The notes: a model not told the origin generated them from the sequence alone. Shown: positions 35,164 to 45,026, numbered from the stretch's first letter. The stretch: DNA of 64,000 nucleotides from Thalassovita taeanensis (GCF_900110775.1 NZ_FOEP01000003.1:310001-374000); one strand, 5' to 3'. Made by a program: numbers and translations.

Positions 35164-35459
35164 GCGGGTCTGTCTGCATATCGTCCCTGCAATGCAAGTT
35201 GACGGGTCTGTTCGGGACACTGGTTGTGATCTGCGGCACTGCGCTGGCCTGGGTGGTGTTTGAGGGTCTAAGTTCGGGAGCGTCGATTGGCCTGATGCTA
35301 GGGCTACTGATCGTGCCGCTGTGGCCCACGAGTTGCGCGGTGGGGCTGGCCGTGATCCTGCGGGTGATGCAGCGTCCGCCGGGCTGGCTTGCACTAGCAG
35401 CGGCTGCGGGCGGTGCTGTTTGGGCGGTGATCATGTTGAATATGCTGGAGCGCCTATGA
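35160..35459 (+). CDS. small membrane protein inserted between yejE and yejF
   Basis: This 99-residue protein appears to have three hydrophobic helices (about residues 14-36, 42-68 and 76-96) and a short N-terminus with two cysteines (SVCISSLQCK). It is coupled at both ends: ATGA with yejE at 35160-35163 and ATGA with yejF at 35456-35459, so it is certainly expressed with the importer. I do not recognise the family and do not know an equivalent in the classical yejABEF operon. It may be an accessory subunit of this transporter or an unrelated passenger. Confidence 0.8.
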   Translation: MSGSVCISSLQCKLTGLFGTLVVICGTALAWVVFEGLSSGASIGLMLGLLIVPLWPTSCAVGLAVILRVMQRPPGWLALAAAAGGAVWAVIMLNMLERL

Positions 35460-37069
35460 GCCTGCTTGAGGTCAAGAACCTGACCGTGGCCTTCCGCCAG
35501 GATGGCAAGATGAATCAGGCCGTCAAAGGCGTGAGCTTTACGCTGAACCGCGGGGAGACCGTGGCGCTGGTCGGTGAAAGCGGCTCGGGTAAATCGGTCA
35601 CGGCGCTGAGCACTGTGTCGCTGCTGGGCGGATCGGCCGAGGTGGGTGGCTCGGTCACCTATGACGGGCAGCAGATGATCGGCGCGGATGAGACGATGCT
35701 GCGCAAGGTGCGCGGCAACGACATCAGTTTTATTTTCCAAGAACCGATGACCAGCCTGAACCCGCTGCACACGATCGAAAAGCAGCTGGTGGAATCGCTG
35801 GCACTGCATCAGGGGCTGGTGGGGGCAGCGGCACGGGCGCGAATATTAGAGCTGCTGCAAAAGGTCGGCATTCGTGATGCCGAAAGCCGTCTGGGGGCCT
35901 ATCCGCATCAGCTGTCAGGTGGGCAGCGCCAGCGGGTGATGATCGCCATGGCGCTGGCCAACAAGCCCGATGTCCTGATTGCGGACGAGCCGACAACGGC
36001 GCTGGACGTGACCATTCAGGCGCAGATCCTGGAGCTGCTGGCCGAGCTGAAGGCCGAGGAAAACATGGGGCTGCTGTTCATCACCCATGATCTGGGCATC
36101 GTCAAACGCATCGCCGACAAGGTCTGCGTGATGAAGGACGGCGAAATTGTCGAGGCAGGCCCGACGGAGCAGATATTTGCCAACCCGCAGCATCCCTATA
36201 CGCGCACATTGCTGGCAGCACGCGCAGTGGGGCAGCCCGCGCCGGTGCCCGAGGGCGCGGCAGAGCTGATCCGCACCGACCACCTCAAGGTCTGGTTCCC
36301 GATCCAGCGGGGGTTTTTCAAAACCGTAGTCGGCCACGTCAAGGCGGTGAATGACGCCAGTATCAGCGTGCGTGCGGGCGAAACGCTTGGGATCGTCGGT
36401 GAAAGTGGCTCGGGCAAGACAACGCTGGCGCTGGCGATCATGCGGCTGATCGGCTCTGAAGGCGGGATCACCTATGACGGGCAGGACGTGCGCGGCTGGT
36501 CCACGCGCAAGCTGCGCAGCCTGCGCAAGGATATGCAGATCGTGTTTCAGGATCCGTTCGGATCGCTGTCGCCGCGCATGACCTGTGAACAGATCATCGC
36601 CGAGGGGCTGGGCGTGCACGGGGTCGATCCGGGGCGCAACCGCCGCGATATGGTGGCGGAAGTGATGACTGAAACTGGCCTCGACCCGGCCACGATGCAC
36701 CGCTATCCGCATGAGTTTTCGGGCGGTCAGCGCCAACGCATCGCCATTGCCCGCGCCATGATCCTGCGCCCGCGCCTTGTGGTGCTGGACGAGCCGACCT
36801 CGGCGCTGGACATGACGGTTCAGGTGCAGATCGTCGATCTTCTGCGCCAGTTGCAGGTCAAACATGGGCTGGCTTATCTGTTCATCAGCCACGACCTGAA
36901 CGTGGTCCGCGCCATGAGCCACAAGGTGATGGTGATGAAGCAGGGCGATGTCATCGAAGCCGGGCGCGCGGAAGACGTCTTTTCCGCGCCGCAGACCGAA
37001 TACACCCGCGCGCTTCTGTCCGCCGCGCTGGAACCCACGCCAGTACCCGCCCCGGTCACTGCTGGCTGA
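35456..37069 (+). CDS. yejF: peptide ABC transporter ATP-binding protein YejF (two NBDs)
   Basis: This 537-residue protein holds two ABC ATPase domains in tandem. Domain 1 has Walker [12 protein letters not shown] near residue 42, signature [12 protein letters not shown] and Walker [13 protein letters not shown]; domain 2 has Walker [12 protein letters not shown] near residue 319, signature [12 protein letters not shown] and [11 protein letters not shown]. Both carry the oligopeptide C-terminal extension ([20 protein letters not shown]). The ATG at 35456, overlapping the small membrane gene stop, gives the standard start [14 protein letters not shown] large inverted repeat follows. Confidence 0.96.
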   Translation: MSLLEVKNLTVAFRQDGKMNQAVKGVSFTLNRGETVALVGESGSGKSVTALSTVSLLGGSAEVGGSVTYDGQQMIGADETMLRKVRGNDISFIFQEPMTSLNPLHTIEKQLVESLALHQGLVGAAARARILELLQKVGIRDAESRLGAYPHQLSGGQRQRVMIAMALANKPDVLIADEPTTALDVTIQAQILELLAELKAEENMGLLFITHDLGIVKRIADKVCVMKDGEIVEAGPTEQIFANPQHPYTRTLLAARAVGQPAPVPEGAAELIRTDHLKVWFPIQRGFFKTVVGHVKAVNDASISVRAGETLGIVGESGSGKTTLALAIMRLIGSEGGITYDGQDVRGWSTRKLRSLRKDMQIVFQDPFGSLSPRMTCEQIIAEGLGVHGVDPGRNRRDMVAEVMTETGLDPATMHRYPHEFSGGQRQRIAIARAMILRPRLVVLDEPTSALDMTVQVQIVDLLRQLQVKHGLAYLFISHDLNVVRAMSHKVMVMKQGDVIEAGRAEDVFSAPQTEYTRALLSAALEPTPVPAPVTAG

Positions 37070-37081
37070 GAACTCGTATCT

Positions 37082-37160
37082 CACATTTTGGAAATATCCC
37101 CGCCGGAGGCTTCTGTTCGCACGGTTGTGTGCCTCCGGCGGGGGTATTTGACAAAATGTG
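37082..37160. terminator. large imperfect inverted repeat, probable bidirectional terminator
   Basis: CACATTTTG-g-AAATA-t-CCCCGCCGGAGGC (37082-37110) pairs with GCCTCCGGCGGGG-g-TATTT-ga-CAAAATGTG (37131-37160) around a 20-base loop. It sits between convergent yejF and the EEP-family gene, where both transcripts must end. One arm recurs at 19416-19444, so it belongs to a dispersed repeat family. Confidence 0.75.
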
Positions 37161-37170
37161 AAGCCGGGGA

Positions 37171-38085
37171 TCACAATCCGGGAAGGTCCAGCACCAGCGC
37201 GGCGTGGTCGCTGGCATGCGGGCGGTGATGGCCGGTCTGCGCCAGATGCGGGCCGGGGTTACGGTGGGCTTCAAGGCTCATCCCTGAGCGGATCACCTGC
37301 GGCACGGCATCGGGCCAGCGGCGGGCGACTGCGGGGCTGGCAAGTATCGCGTCGGGGTGGCCGTAAAGCTGTTGGTGCGTATTGTGCCAGGACCAGCGGT
37401 CCTCGGACGGCAAGCGATCAAGCAGATTGACCGAGAAATCACCCAGCAACGGTGCGAGCGCGCTTTTTGAGCTGCTTCTGCGGGCGGGTTCGTTCAGATC
37501 CCCCAGCACCAGCCACAGCGCATGGGCAGGATCGGCAAAGCGGCGGGTGATCAGGCGGTGGAGGGCTTGTGCTTCGGCGTGGCGGGTGGCCCAGACTTGT
37601 GGCGTGTCAGGGTAGGGCGCCTTGAAGTGGCAGATGAACAGGGTCAGCCCCCGCGTTTCGACCTGCAGCACGTCGCGGCGAAACACCGGCAGGTCAGGAG
37701 CGGCGCCGGGCAGGGTCAGCCCCAGATCCGCGGGGGTCAGGCTGGCGTGGCTTTGCACGCTGTCCAGCGGCCGACGCGACAACACGGCCACGTCGAGCCC
37801 GCGCCCGTCGTTGCCGGGCAAGCAGTGGCGATAGGGGTAATTCACGCCGATCGGCGCAAGGACGTTGTCGTGGAAATGGTCCAGCGTCTCCTGATCGAAG
37901 ACCTCTTGCAGTGCCAGAACATCGGCCTGCGTTTCGCGGATCACCTGCGCGGTCAGGTGTCGGTCGGCCTTATCCAGCCGGGCGGCCTGAGGCCCCTGAT
38001 CGCGGGGCATGTCACCGTCGCGCGCGCCATCCAGATGGGTGCCGCGCAGGCGCAGGTTTTGCAGGTTGAAGGTGGCAATCCTCAC
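37171..38085 (-). CDS. endonuclease/exonuclease/phosphatase family protein
   Basis: This 304-residue protein has the EEP fold motifs: IATFNLQNLRL at the start, VLALQEVFDQETL (metal Glu near residue 62), LVLGDLNEPARR (Asp/Asn), and a C-terminal SDHAALVLDL with the catalytic Asp-His. The family includes DNases and phosphodiesterases; the substrate is not clear. No signal peptide is present. It lies between the bidirectional terminator and hemN on the minus strand. Confidence 0.88.
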   Translation of the reverse strand: MRIATFNLQNLRLRGTHLDGARDGDMPRDQGPQAARLDKADRHLTAQVIRETQADVLALQEVFDQETLDHFHDNVLAPIGVNYPYRHCLPGNDGRGLDVAVLSRRPLDSVQSHASLTPADLGLTLPGAAPDLPVFRRDVLQVETRGLTLFICHFKAPYPDTPQVWATRHAEAQALHRLITRRFADPAHALWLVLGDLNEPARRSSSKSALAPLLGDFSVNLLDRLPSEDRWSWHNTHQQLYGHPDAILASPAVARRWPDAVPQVIRSGMSLEAHRNPGPHLAQTGHHRPHASDHAALVLDLPGL

Positions 38086-38126
38086 ACTCGCCTCCGGTCT
38101 GCTCTGGGGCCAAAACTGTCGGGCGC

Positions 38127-39482
38127 TTAGATCGCCGAAGAATGCCCGGACTTGCTGAGATCATAGGCGTCAAAGCTGCGGGCGACGATCCGGGTCAGCG
38201 GGCGCGCGTCTGGCGGGATATGCAGGTCGCCGTTGTGCACTTCAAGCGTATCTGGAAAGGCGCTGAGCGTGTCGTTGAACATATCGGTCATCCGCTCAGC
38301 CGTGACTGCAAACCGCTGTTGCAGTTCGAGGGTATCGACACGGAAATCGCACATCAGCATTTCGATGATGCGGCTGCGCAGGCGGTCTTCGTCTGAAAAG
38401 ACATGCCCTTTGGACACCGAGAAACGGCCATCGCGGATGGCGGCGGTATGGGCCCCGGTGGCCGGTGCATTCTGGGTATAGCCTTGCGGAAAGCGCGAGA
38501 TCGAGGAGGCGCCGACACCGATCAGCACATCAGAGGTATCATCGGTGTAGCCCTGAAAGTTGCGCCGCAACGAGCCTGCTTTTTGCGCGATGGCCAGCCC
38601 GTCAGAGGGGGCGGCGAAGTGGTCGATCCCGACCTCGGCGTAGTTGTCCCACAGAAACATCCGACGGGCGGTTTCGAACAGTTCCAGCCGCTCTTGCGGG
38701 GTGGGCAGGGTCTCTGACGGGATCATCTGCTGACGCTTGGCCATCCACGGCACATGCGCATAGCCATAAAGCGCAACCCGGTCCGGGTTCAGCGACAGCA
38801 GTTTCTGCACACTTTCCGTGATGCGTTCGCGCGATTGATGCGGCAGGCCGAACAGGATGTCGGCATTCAGGCTGTAGACACCATGCGCGCGAATCGCTTC
38901 GATCGCGTCGCGGGTTACTTCATAGCCCTGAATCCGGCCAATGGTCTGCTGAATCTGATCGTCAAAATCCTGCACCCCGATCGAGGCGCGGTTCATGCCT
39001 GCGGCGGCGAGCGCGGTCAGGCGGGCATCGTCAATCTCGTTCGGATCAATCTCGACCGAAAACTCGGCATTTTCGGCGAAAGGCGCGACCTCGGCGATTG
39101 CTTCGGCCAGATCGGTCATCATTTCGGCGGACAAAAGCGTGGGCGTGCCGCCGCCCCAATGCAGCCGCGAAAGACGCACGCCTTCAGGGAGAATCGCTGC
39201 CAGTAGTTTCAACTCGGCTTTCAGGGTTTCTAGGTACGCGGCAACCGGGGCTTGAGTTTGCGTGCCTTGAGTCCGGCAAGCGCAGAACCAGCAGAGCCGG
39301 CGACAAAAGGGCACATGCACATAAAGGGATATGTTGGAGTTTGGCGCTATCTCCTTGACCCATATAGAAAATTTACCCGCACCGACCGTCTTTGAGAAGT
39401 GCGGTGCTGTGGGGTAACTGGTATATCGAGGCACTTTGGCATCGAACAGACCGAGTTTTGCAAGTTGCGTTTTTGGCTTCAT
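38127..39482 (-). CDS. hemN: oxygen-independent coproporphyrinogen III oxidase HemN
   Basis: HemN is a radical SAM enzyme that decarboxylates coproporphyrinogen III when oxygen is low. The 451-residue product has the HemN start MKPKTQLAKLGLFDAKVPRYTSYPTAPHF, the cluster motif CRRLCWFCAC (CX3CX2CXC) near residue 66, GGGTPTLL, and a C-terminal wHTH-like region. The ATG at 39482 gives the family start. It diverges from fnrL across a 67-base gap with one FNR box. An oxygen-dependent hemF lies at 56666, so both heme routes are encoded. Confidence 0.96.
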   Translation of the reverse strand: MKPKTQLAKLGLFDAKVPRYTSYPTAPHFSKTVGAGKFSIWVKEIAPNSNISLYVHVPFCRRLCWFCACRTQGTQTQAPVAAYLETLKAELKLLAAILPEGVRLSRLHWGGGTPTLLSAEMMTDLAEAIAEVAPFAENAEFSVEIDPNEIDDARLTALAAAGMNRASIGVQDFDDQIQQTIGRIQGYEVTRDAIEAIRAHGVYSLNADILFGLPHQSRERITESVQKLLSLNPDRVALYGYAHVPWMAKRQQMIPSETLPTPQERLELFETARRMFLWDNYAEVGIDHFAAPSDGLAIAQKAGSLRRNFQGYTDDTSDVLIGVGASSISRFPQGYTQNAPATGAHTAAIRDGRFSVSKGHVFSDEDRLRSRIIEMLMCDFRVDTLELQQRFAVTAERMTDMFNDTLSAFPDTLEVHNGDLHIPPDARPLTRIVARSFDAYDLSKSGHSSAI

Positions 39483-39518
39483 AAGCCTAGCCTTTAGTAG
39501 GAACAGGACTGGCCTACT

Positions 39519-39532
39519 TTGACCCAGATCAA
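39519..39532. promoter_or_regulatory. FNR/FnrL box between hemN and fnrL
   Basis: TTGACCCAGATCAA matches TTGAT-N4-ATCAA with one mismatch. It lies 37 bases from hemN and 18 bases before fnrL, so it could activate hemN and autoregulate fnrL. Regulation is inferred from motif and context; FnrL control of hemN is established in Rhodobacter. Confidence 0.75.
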
Positions 39533-39549
39533 GCGCGCGGACGGAAATC

Positions 39550-40296
39550 ATGCTGAAAGAAGAAACACTTTCGACACCACACGACTGCACCGAATGCCCA
39601 ATTCGACACCGGGCTGTCTGCGCGCGTTGCGAAAGCGACGAGCTGGAGGTGTTGGAAGAGATTAAATATTATCGCAGCTTCCAGGCTGGCCAGACAGTGA
39701 TCTGGTCGGGCGACAAGATGGATTTTGTCGGTTCCGTCGTGACAGGAATCGCGACATTGACCCAGACAATGGAAGACGGGCGCACCCAGATGGTGGGCCT
39801 GTTGCTGCCCAGCGATTTTGTTGGGCGTCCGGGGCGTGACGGATCGGCCTATGACGTGGTGGCGACAACCGATCTGGTGATGTGCTGCTTCCGCAAGAAG
39901 CCGTTCGAGACGATGATGGAGCGCACGCCGCATGTGGCGCAGCGCCTGTTGGAAATGACGCTGGACGAACTGGATGCGGCACGCGAATGGATGCTGGTGC
40001 TGGGGCGCAAGACTGCGCGTGAAAAGATCGCCAGCCTGTTGTCGATCATCGCCCGGCGCGATGCCACGCTGAACCTGCGCACGCCGCAGGGGGCGCTGGT
40101 GTTCGATCTGCCGCTGACCCGCGAGGCGATGGCCGATTATCTGGGCCTGACGCTGGAAACGGTCAGCCGTCAGATTTCGGCGCTGAAACGCGACGGGGTG
40201 ATTGTGCTGGAAGGCAAACGCCACATTACAGTGCCGGATTTCAACCGGTTGCTGGACGAGGCGGGCGACGACAGCGACGGCGGCATGTTCGCCTAA
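39550..40296 (+). CDS. fnrL: Crp/Fnr family oxygen-sensing regulator FnrL
   Basis: FnrL senses oxygen through a 4Fe-4S cluster and activates micro-oxic respiration genes. The 248-residue product has N-terminal cysteines at 13, 16, 24 and 27 (CTECPIRHRAVCARC), an internal cysteine pair at 112-113 that can supply the fourth ligand, a cyclic-nucleotide-like beta roll, and a C-terminal HTH (LTREAMADYLGLTLETVSRQISALKRDG) with the FNR recognition residues ETVSR. The surrounding FNR boxes and genes (hemN, ccoNOQP, ccoGHIS) match its known regulon. Confidence 0.96.
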   Translation: MLKEETLSTPHDCTECPIRHRAVCARCESDELEVLEEIKYYRSFQAGQTVIWSGDKMDFVGSVVTGIATLTQTMEDGRTQMVGLLLPSDFVGRPGRDGSAYDVVATTDLVMCCFRKKPFETMMERTPHVAQRLLEMTLDELDAAREWMLVLGRKTAREKIASLLSIIARRDATLNLRTPQGALVFDLPLTREAMADYLGLTLETVSRQISALKRDGVIVLEGKRHITVPDFNRLLDEAGDDSDGGMFA

Positions 40297-40318
40297 GTTA
40301 AACAGAGGGGCGCTGGCG

Positions 40319-40474
40319 CTAGGATTTGCGCTGCGCCTCGGCTTCGGCGGCCTTGCCTTTGCTCTCTTGGCCATTTCCCCATTTCATCAGGCCCAGCCCC
40401 GCCAGCATCACGCCGATGCCGCCAAAGACCAGCGCCAGAAAAATTCCCAGCTGTACAAGAATGTGTAGTCCCAT
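40319..40474 (-). CDS. small single-helix membrane protein
   Basis: The frame from ATG 40474 to TAG 40319 encodes 51 residues: MGLHILVQLGIFLALVFGGIG opens a hydrophobic helix and the tail is charged (KWGNGQESKGKAAEAEAQRKS). AGGAG lies 9 bases before this ATG; an upstream ATG at 40510 lacks one. It is convergent with fnrL and downstream of the universal stress gene on the same strand. No family is recognised; small hydrophobic proteins in FNR-controlled regions are often respiratory accessories, but that is speculation. Confidence 0.6.
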   Translation of the reverse strand: MGLHILVQLGIFLALVFGGIGVMLAGLGLMKWGNGQESKGKAAEAEAQRKS

Positions 40475-40552
40475 CTTTGCGATCTCCTGTTGCCATGGTT
40501 TCGCAATCATCGGGCCAAGGGGAAGGGGGCCATACGGCCCCCTGCATTTAGA

Positions 40553-41392
40553 TCAGTGCGCCATGAACACCGGCAGATCGGCCTGTTCCAGCATCGAGCG
40601 GGTTGCACCGCCCAGAATGGCCTCGCGGAAGCGGGAATGGCCATAGGCCCCCATCACCACCAGATCGGCGTTGGTGTCGTCAGCATGGCGCAGCAGCACA
40701 TCCGAGACCCGCGGCATGGTTTTTGACAGAACGTCAATTTCCACTTTCACGTCATGACGTGCCAGAAATTGCGACAATTGCCCACCGGGATCCGACCGGC
40801 TGGGGCCGTGGACTGGCGGATCAATCACGACCACGCGCACGGTGTCGGCGGCTTGCAGAATTGGCAAGGCAGCGCGCACGGCGGCCATCGCCTCGTTGCT
40901 TTCGTTCCATGCGATCGACACGTTCTTGGCGGCAGAGATGGGCTTGCCCTTGGCGGGCAGCATGATCACCGGCACTTTGCCGTCAAACATCGCCGCCTCC
41001 AGGATCGGTTCAAGCTCGGCCCCGCGTTTTTCGCCATATGGCTGCGGCAGAATAGCCAGATCCGAGAAGCGCGCCCGCATCGCCACATGCCGACCAATAT
41101 CGGCCAGTTGCGCCACACCGGTTTCCGAACTCCACCGGATGCCCGAAGCGTCAAGCACATGTTTGACACGGGCTTCGACGGCCTGCGCCTCTTCATGGGC
41201 GCGCGTGATGGTTTCTTGCAGCACCATCGCGTTGGCCCCGGCATAGTAATATCCGGTCTGTGTCCGGTCCACGCCCATGCACAGCACATCAAGATGCGCA
41301 TCACCCGCATTCGCAAGGGCAATGCCCTGTTCCAGAACCGGATCCACCAACTTGGGATCGGTCAGGACCGAGAATAAAGTCTTATAGGCCAT
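40553..41392 (-). CDS. universal stress protein UspA family
   Basis: This 279-residue protein is a tandem Usp. The first half starts MAYKTLFSVLTDP; the second half ends VMGAYGHSRFREAILGGATRSMLEQADLPVFM, with the GX2GX9G(S/T) ATP-binding motif. Usp proteins bind ATP or act in stress survival under oxygen limitation. The ATG at 41392 is preceded by GGAGGG. It is divergent from ccoN, and the gap holds two FNR boxes, so it may be co-regulated with the oxidase. Confidence 0.93.
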   Translation of the reverse strand: MAYKTLFSVLTDPKLVDPVLEQGIALANAGDAHLDVLCMGVDRTQTGYYYAGANAMVLQETITRAHEEAQAVEARVKHVLDASGIRWSSETGVAQLADIGRHVAMRARFSDLAILPQPYGEKRGAELEPILEAAMFDGKVPVIMLPAKGKPISAAKNVSIAWNESNEAMAAVRAALPILQAADTVRVVVIDPPVHGPSRSDPGGQLSQFLARHDVKVEIDVLSKTMPRVSDVLLRHADDTNADLVVMGAYGHSRFREAILGGATRSMLEQADLPVFMAH

Positions 41393-41454
41393 TTCACCCT
41401 CCATTCGCTTAAAACGACTTGAGATCACGTTAGGGTGCGGAATGGTCTTTGGCT

Positions 41455-41468
41455 TTGATACGTGTCAA
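41455..41468. promoter_or_regulatory. FNR/FnrL box 1 in the uspA-ccoN gap
   Basis: TTGATACGTGTCAA matches TTGAT-N4-ATCAA with one mismatch in the second half-site. It lies 62 bases from the universal stress gene and 126 bases upstream of ccoN. Confidence 0.75.
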
Positions 41469-41486
41469 CAAATCGAAACGCAAATT

Positions 41487-41500
41487 TTGACACAGATCAA
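41487..41500. promoter_or_regulatory. FNR/FnrL box 2 in the uspA-ccoN gap
   Basis: TTGACACAGATCAA matches TTGAT-N4-ATCAA with one mismatch. Placed 94 bases upstream of ccoN, it is well positioned to activate the oxidase operon. Confidence 0.8.
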
Positions 41501-41594
41501 GGCAGGGCGGCGCACAGGCACGCATTAAGACAATCAGTCTGGAACCGCCTGAGCGGCATACGAATCGTTCAGGAATTAGACGAAGGGACGCAAA

Positions 41595-43199
41595 ATGAGT
41601 AATTATATCAAGCTGATCGTGCTTGGCTTGATCACGCTTCTGGCGATGATCGCGGCCAACTATGCGCGCGATGTGGCTTACATGGTGAACGCGCTGACAA
41701 TCGCGCTGGTCGCCGGAGGCTTTTTTCTGTGGACATTGCGCCATACTGACGAGGAAACGTCAGATGTCGATTTGTCCGGGGAATACATGGATGGGGTGGT
41801 GCGCGCGGGCGTGATCGCGACCTCGTTCTGGGGAGTTGTCGGCTTTTTGGTAGGCGTGACAATCGCATTCCAATTGGCTTTTCCGCAGCTTAATTTCGAC
41901 TGGGCTCAGGGCTATGCCAACTTTGGCCGCCTGCGCCCTCTTCACACCTCGGCGGTGATTTTCGCCTTTGGTGGCAACGCTTTGATCGGAACATCGTTCT
42001 ATGTGGTTCAACGCACCAGCGCCGCGCGGCTTTGGGGCGGCAATCTGGCGTGGTTCGTGTTCTGGGGCTATCAGCTGTTCATCGTGCTGGCCGCAACCGG
42101 GTATCTTCTGGGCGCGACCCAGTCGAAAGAATACGCCGAGCCGGAATGGTATGTTGACCTGTGGCTGACCGTCGTCTGGCTGAGCTATCTGGCGGTTTTC
42201 GTCGGTACGCTGGTCAAGCGGAAAGAAAAGCACATCTACGTCGCCAACTGGTTCTATCTGTCCTTCATCATCACCGTGGCAATGCTGCATGTGATGAACA
42301 ACCTGTCGATCCCGGTTTCGGTCTTCGGGTCCAAGTCGGTTCAGGTCTTTTCGGGCGTGCAAGACGCAATGACGCAGTGGTGGTATGGCCACAACGCCGT
42401 GGGCTTCTTCCTGACTGCGGGTTTTCTGGGCATGATGTATTACTTCGTGCCGAAACAGGCCGAGCGTCCCGTCTATTCCTATAAGCTGTCGATCATCCAC
42501 TTCTGGGCGCTGATCTTCATCTATATCTGGGCTGGGCCGCACCACTTGCATTATACCGCGTTGCCGGATTGGGCTTCGACCCTCGGCATGGTGTTCTCGA
42601 TCGTTCTGTGGATGCCCAGCTGGGGCGGCATGATCAACGGTCTGATGACGCTGTCGGGCGCTTGGGACAAGCTGCGCACCGATCCGATCATCCGTATGAT
42701 GGTTATCTCGGTTGGCTTTTACGGCATGTCCACGTTCGAGGGTCCGATGATGTCGATCCGCGCGGTGAACTCGCTGTCGCACTATACCGACTGGACCATC
42801 GGTCACGTTCATTCCGGTGCCTTGGGCTGGAACGGTATGATCACCTTTGGCGCGCTGTACTTCCTGACGCCGAAGCTGTGGAACCGTGAGCGGCTCTATT
42901 CGCTCAGCCTTGTGTCCTGGCACTTCTGGCTCGCGACCATCGGCATCATTCTCTACGCCGCTTCGATGTGGGTGACGGGGATCATGGAAGGCCTGATGTG
43001 GCGCGAAGTCGACGCAAACGGTTTCCTTGTGAACTCGTTCGCTGACACGGTTGCCGCGAAGTTCCCGATGTATGTGGTGCGTGGAACCGGGGGTCTGATG
43101 TACCTCGGGGGCGGATTGATCATGTGCTACAACCTTTGGATGACTGTGAAACGTTCGCCGGCTGTTGAAGCCACGAACAGCACAGTCCCGGCTGAATAA
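41595..43199 (+). CDS. ccoN: cbb3-type cytochrome c oxidase subunit I
   Basis: CcoN is the catalytic heme-copper subunit of the high-affinity cbb3 terminal oxidase. The 534-residue membrane protein has about 12-14 helices with heme and copper ligands visible in [47 protein letters not shown] (CuB histidines) and [14 protein letters not shown]. Length is normal. It opens the ccoNOQP operon, preceded by two FNR boxes. Confidence 0.98.
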   Translation: MSNYIKLIVLGLITLLAMIAANYARDVAYMVNALTIALVAGGFFLWTLRHTDEETSDVDLSGEYMDGVVRAGVIATSFWGVVGFLVGVTIAFQLAFPQLNFDWAQGYANFGRLRPLHTSAVIFAFGGNALIGTSFYVVQRTSAARLWGGNLAWFVFWGYQLFIVLAATGYLLGATQSKEYAEPEWYVDLWLTVVWLSYLAVFVGTLVKRKEKHIYVANWFYLSFIITVAMLHVMNNLSIPVSVFGSKSVQVFSGVQDAMTQWWYGHNAVGFFLTAGFLGMMYYFVPKQAERPVYSYKLSIIHFWALIFIYIWAGPHHLHYTALPDWASTLGMVFSIVLWMPSWGGMINGLMTLSGAWDKLRTDPIIRMMVISVGFYGMSTFEGPMMSIRAVNSLSHYTDWTIGHVHSGALGWNGMITFGALYFLTPKLWNRERLYSLSLVSWHFWLATIGIILYAASMWVTGIMEGLMWREVDANGFLVNSFADTVAAKFPMYVVRGTGGLMYLGGGLIMCYNLWMTVKRSPAVEATNSTVPAE

Positions 43200-43212
43200 G
43201 GAGGGCCGGACA

Positions 43213-43938
43213 ATGGCAATTCTCGACAAACACGCGATCCTTGAACGCAACGTTACGCTGCTGGCCATCTTTGCCTTCCTCGTTGTGACCATCGGGGGGA
43301 TCGTACAGATCGCCCCGCTGTTCTGGCTGGAAAATACGATCGAGGACGTAGAGGGCATGCGCCCCTACGCCCCGCTCGAGCTGGCCGGGCGCGACATCTA
43401 TGTGCGCGAAGGCTGCTATGTGTGCCATAGCCAGATGATCCGCCCGATGCGGGACGAGGTCGAACGCTATGGCCACTACTCGCTGGCGGCGGAATCGCAG
43501 TATGACCACCCGTTTCAGTGGGGGTCCAAGCGGACCGGGCCGGATCTGGCCCGCGTCGGTGGCCGTTATTCGGATGACTGGCACCTTGATCACCTGCGCA
43601 ACCCGCAATCGGTTGTGCCGGAATCGGTCATGCCGAAATACGGTTTCCTTGAAAACCGCATGATCGACGGCAAGTATATTCAGGATCTCATGAGCACGCA
43701 CCGCTTGGTTGGTGTGCCCTATACCGACGAGATGCTGGAAAACGCGCAGGCTGATTTCACCGCGCAATCTGACCCGGACAGCGACTTCGATGCGCTGCTG
43801 GAACGCTATCCCGGTGCTCAGGTTCGCAACTTTGACGGTCAGGCCGGGATCTCCGAAGCGGATGCTCTGATCTCCTATCTCCAAATGTTGGGCACGTTGG
43901 TTGATTTCTCGACCTTCACCCCCGACGCAAGCCGGTAA
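43213..43938 (+). CDS. ccoO: cbb3-type cytochrome c oxidase subunit II (monoheme cytochrome c)
   Basis: CcoO carries one c-type heme that passes electrons to CcoN. The 241-residue protein has an N-terminal membrane anchor (about residues 12-36), [18 protein letters not shown] with heme motif CYVCH near residue 71, and later axial-Met regions ([12 protein letters not shown]). The ATG at 43213, preceded by AAGGAGG, gives the standard [13 protein letters not shown] start. It follows ccoN by 13 bases. Confidence 0.97.
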   Translation: MAILDKHAILERNVTLLAIFAFLVVTIGGIVQIAPLFWLENTIEDVEGMRPYAPLELAGRDIYVREGCYVCHSQMIRPMRDEVERYGHYSLAAESQYDHPFQWGSKRTGPDLARVGGRYSDDWHLDHLRNPQSVVPESVMPKYGFLENRMIDGKYIQDLMSTHRLVGVPYTDEMLENAQADFTAQSDPDSDFDALLERYPGAQVRNFDGQAGISEADALISYLQMLGTLVDFSTFTPDASR

Positions 43939-43952
43939 GGGAGGGCACGGAT

Positions 43953-44144
43953 ATGGAAACCTATTCCCTGCTCAGAGAGTTCGCCGACAGCTGGATGTTG
44001 CTGCTTTTGTTTGGCTTTTTCGTTGGCATGATCATCTTCGTGATGCGCCCCGGCGGAACCAAGACCTATAAGGACGTTGCTGACATCCCGTTCCGGCATG
44101 AAGACAAACCCGCCGCAGACGGCGGTCCCGCCAAGGAGGCGTGA
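43953..44144 (+). CDS. ccoQ: cbb3-type oxidase subunit CcoQ
   Basis: CcoQ is a small stabilising subunit. The 63-residue product has one membrane helix (about residues 14-32, [19 protein letters not shown]) and [23 protein letters not shown], the usual FixQ tail. It sits between ccoO and ccoP, 14 and 4 bases from them. Confidence 0.96.
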   Translation: METYSLLREFADSWMLLLLFGFFVGMIIFVMRPGGTKTYKDVADIPFRHEDKPAADGGPAKEA

Positions 44145-44148
44145 GGAT

Positions 44149-45015
44149 ATGGCTAAACAACCTCAGAAGAAGCAAGACCATGGCACGACCGGCCATGAAT
44201 GGGACGGTATTGAAGAGCTGAACACACCGCTGCCGCGTTGGTGGCTGTGGACATGGTACGCCTGTATCGTCTGGGCCATCCTGTATTCGGTCGCCTATCC
44301 GGCGTGGCCGGGGATCAAGGCGGCCACGCCGGGCCTGCTGGGCTGGTCCACCCGCGCCAATGTTCAGACCGAGATTGACATGGCCGAAGCGCGGTTGGCG
44401 CCGATGAACGTCAAGCTGGAGGCGGCGGATCTGACAGCCATCGCCGGTGACCCCGAGTTGCAAACCTATGCCGCGTCGGCAGGTGGTGCGGTGTTCAAAA
44501 CCTGGTGCGCACAGTGCCACGGTTCGGGCGCCGCGGGGGCCAAGGGCTATCCCAACCTGCTGGATGACGACTGGCTTTGGGGCGGGGATATCGAGGCGAT
44601 CCACACCACGGTCACCCACGGGATCCGCAACACGGACGACGACGATGCGCGGTTCTCGCAAATGCCCGCATTCGGTCGTGACGAGCTGTTGGAGCCTGTG
44701 CAGATTGATCAGGTCGTCAACTTCGTGATGTCGCTGTCCGACACGCCGCAGGATCCCACGATGGTCGCCGAAGGTGCCGTTGTGTTCGAGGACAACTGCG
44801 CCGCCTGCCATATGGAAGATGGCACCGGGGATCGTGCACAGGGTGCGCCGGACCTGACCGATGCGATCTGGCTCTATGGTGGTGATTTCGCCACGCTCAA
44901 GACCACGGTGTCGAACGCCCGCTTTGGTGTAATGCCAAACTGGAACACGCGCCTGTCCGAGGCCGAGATCCGCGCCGTGTCTGCATACGTCCACCAGTTG
45001 GGCGGCGGCGAGTAA
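44149..45015 (+). CDS. ccoP: cbb3-type cytochrome c oxidase subunit III (diheme cytochrome c)
   Basis: CcoP is a diheme cytochrome c that feeds electrons to CcoO. The 288-residue protein has an N-terminal [20 protein letters not shown] motif and membrane helix (about residues 32-54), heme motif CAQCH near residue 121 and CAACH near residue 217. The ATG at 44149 (MAKQPQKKQ) gives the family start. It ends the ccoNOQP operon, and two hairpins follow. Confidence 0.97.
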   Translation: MAKQPQKKQDHGTTGHEWDGIEELNTPLPRWWLWTWYACIVWAILYSVAYPAWPGIKAATPGLLGWSTRANVQTEIDMAEARLAPMNVKLEAADLTAIAGDPELQTYAASAGGAVFKTWCAQCHGSGAAGAKGYPNLLDDDWLWGGDIEAIHTTVTHGIRNTDDDDARFSQMPAFGRDELLEPVQIDQVVNFVMSLSDTPQDPTMVAEGAVVFEDNCAACHMEDGTGDRAQGAPDLTDAIWLYGGDFATLKTTVSNARFGVMPNWNTRLSEAEIRAVSAYVHQLGGGE

Positions 45016-45026
45016 GTTACAAGAAT

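Noticed and set aside
34063-35394. 443-codon minus-strand frame opposite yejE
   Set aside because: It is antisense to a certain permease gene and reads as Arg/Gln/His-rich sequence with no ribosome site or family.
41760-43358. 532-codon minus-strand frame opposite ccoN
   Set aside because: It is an antisense shadow of a highly conserved oxidase gene.
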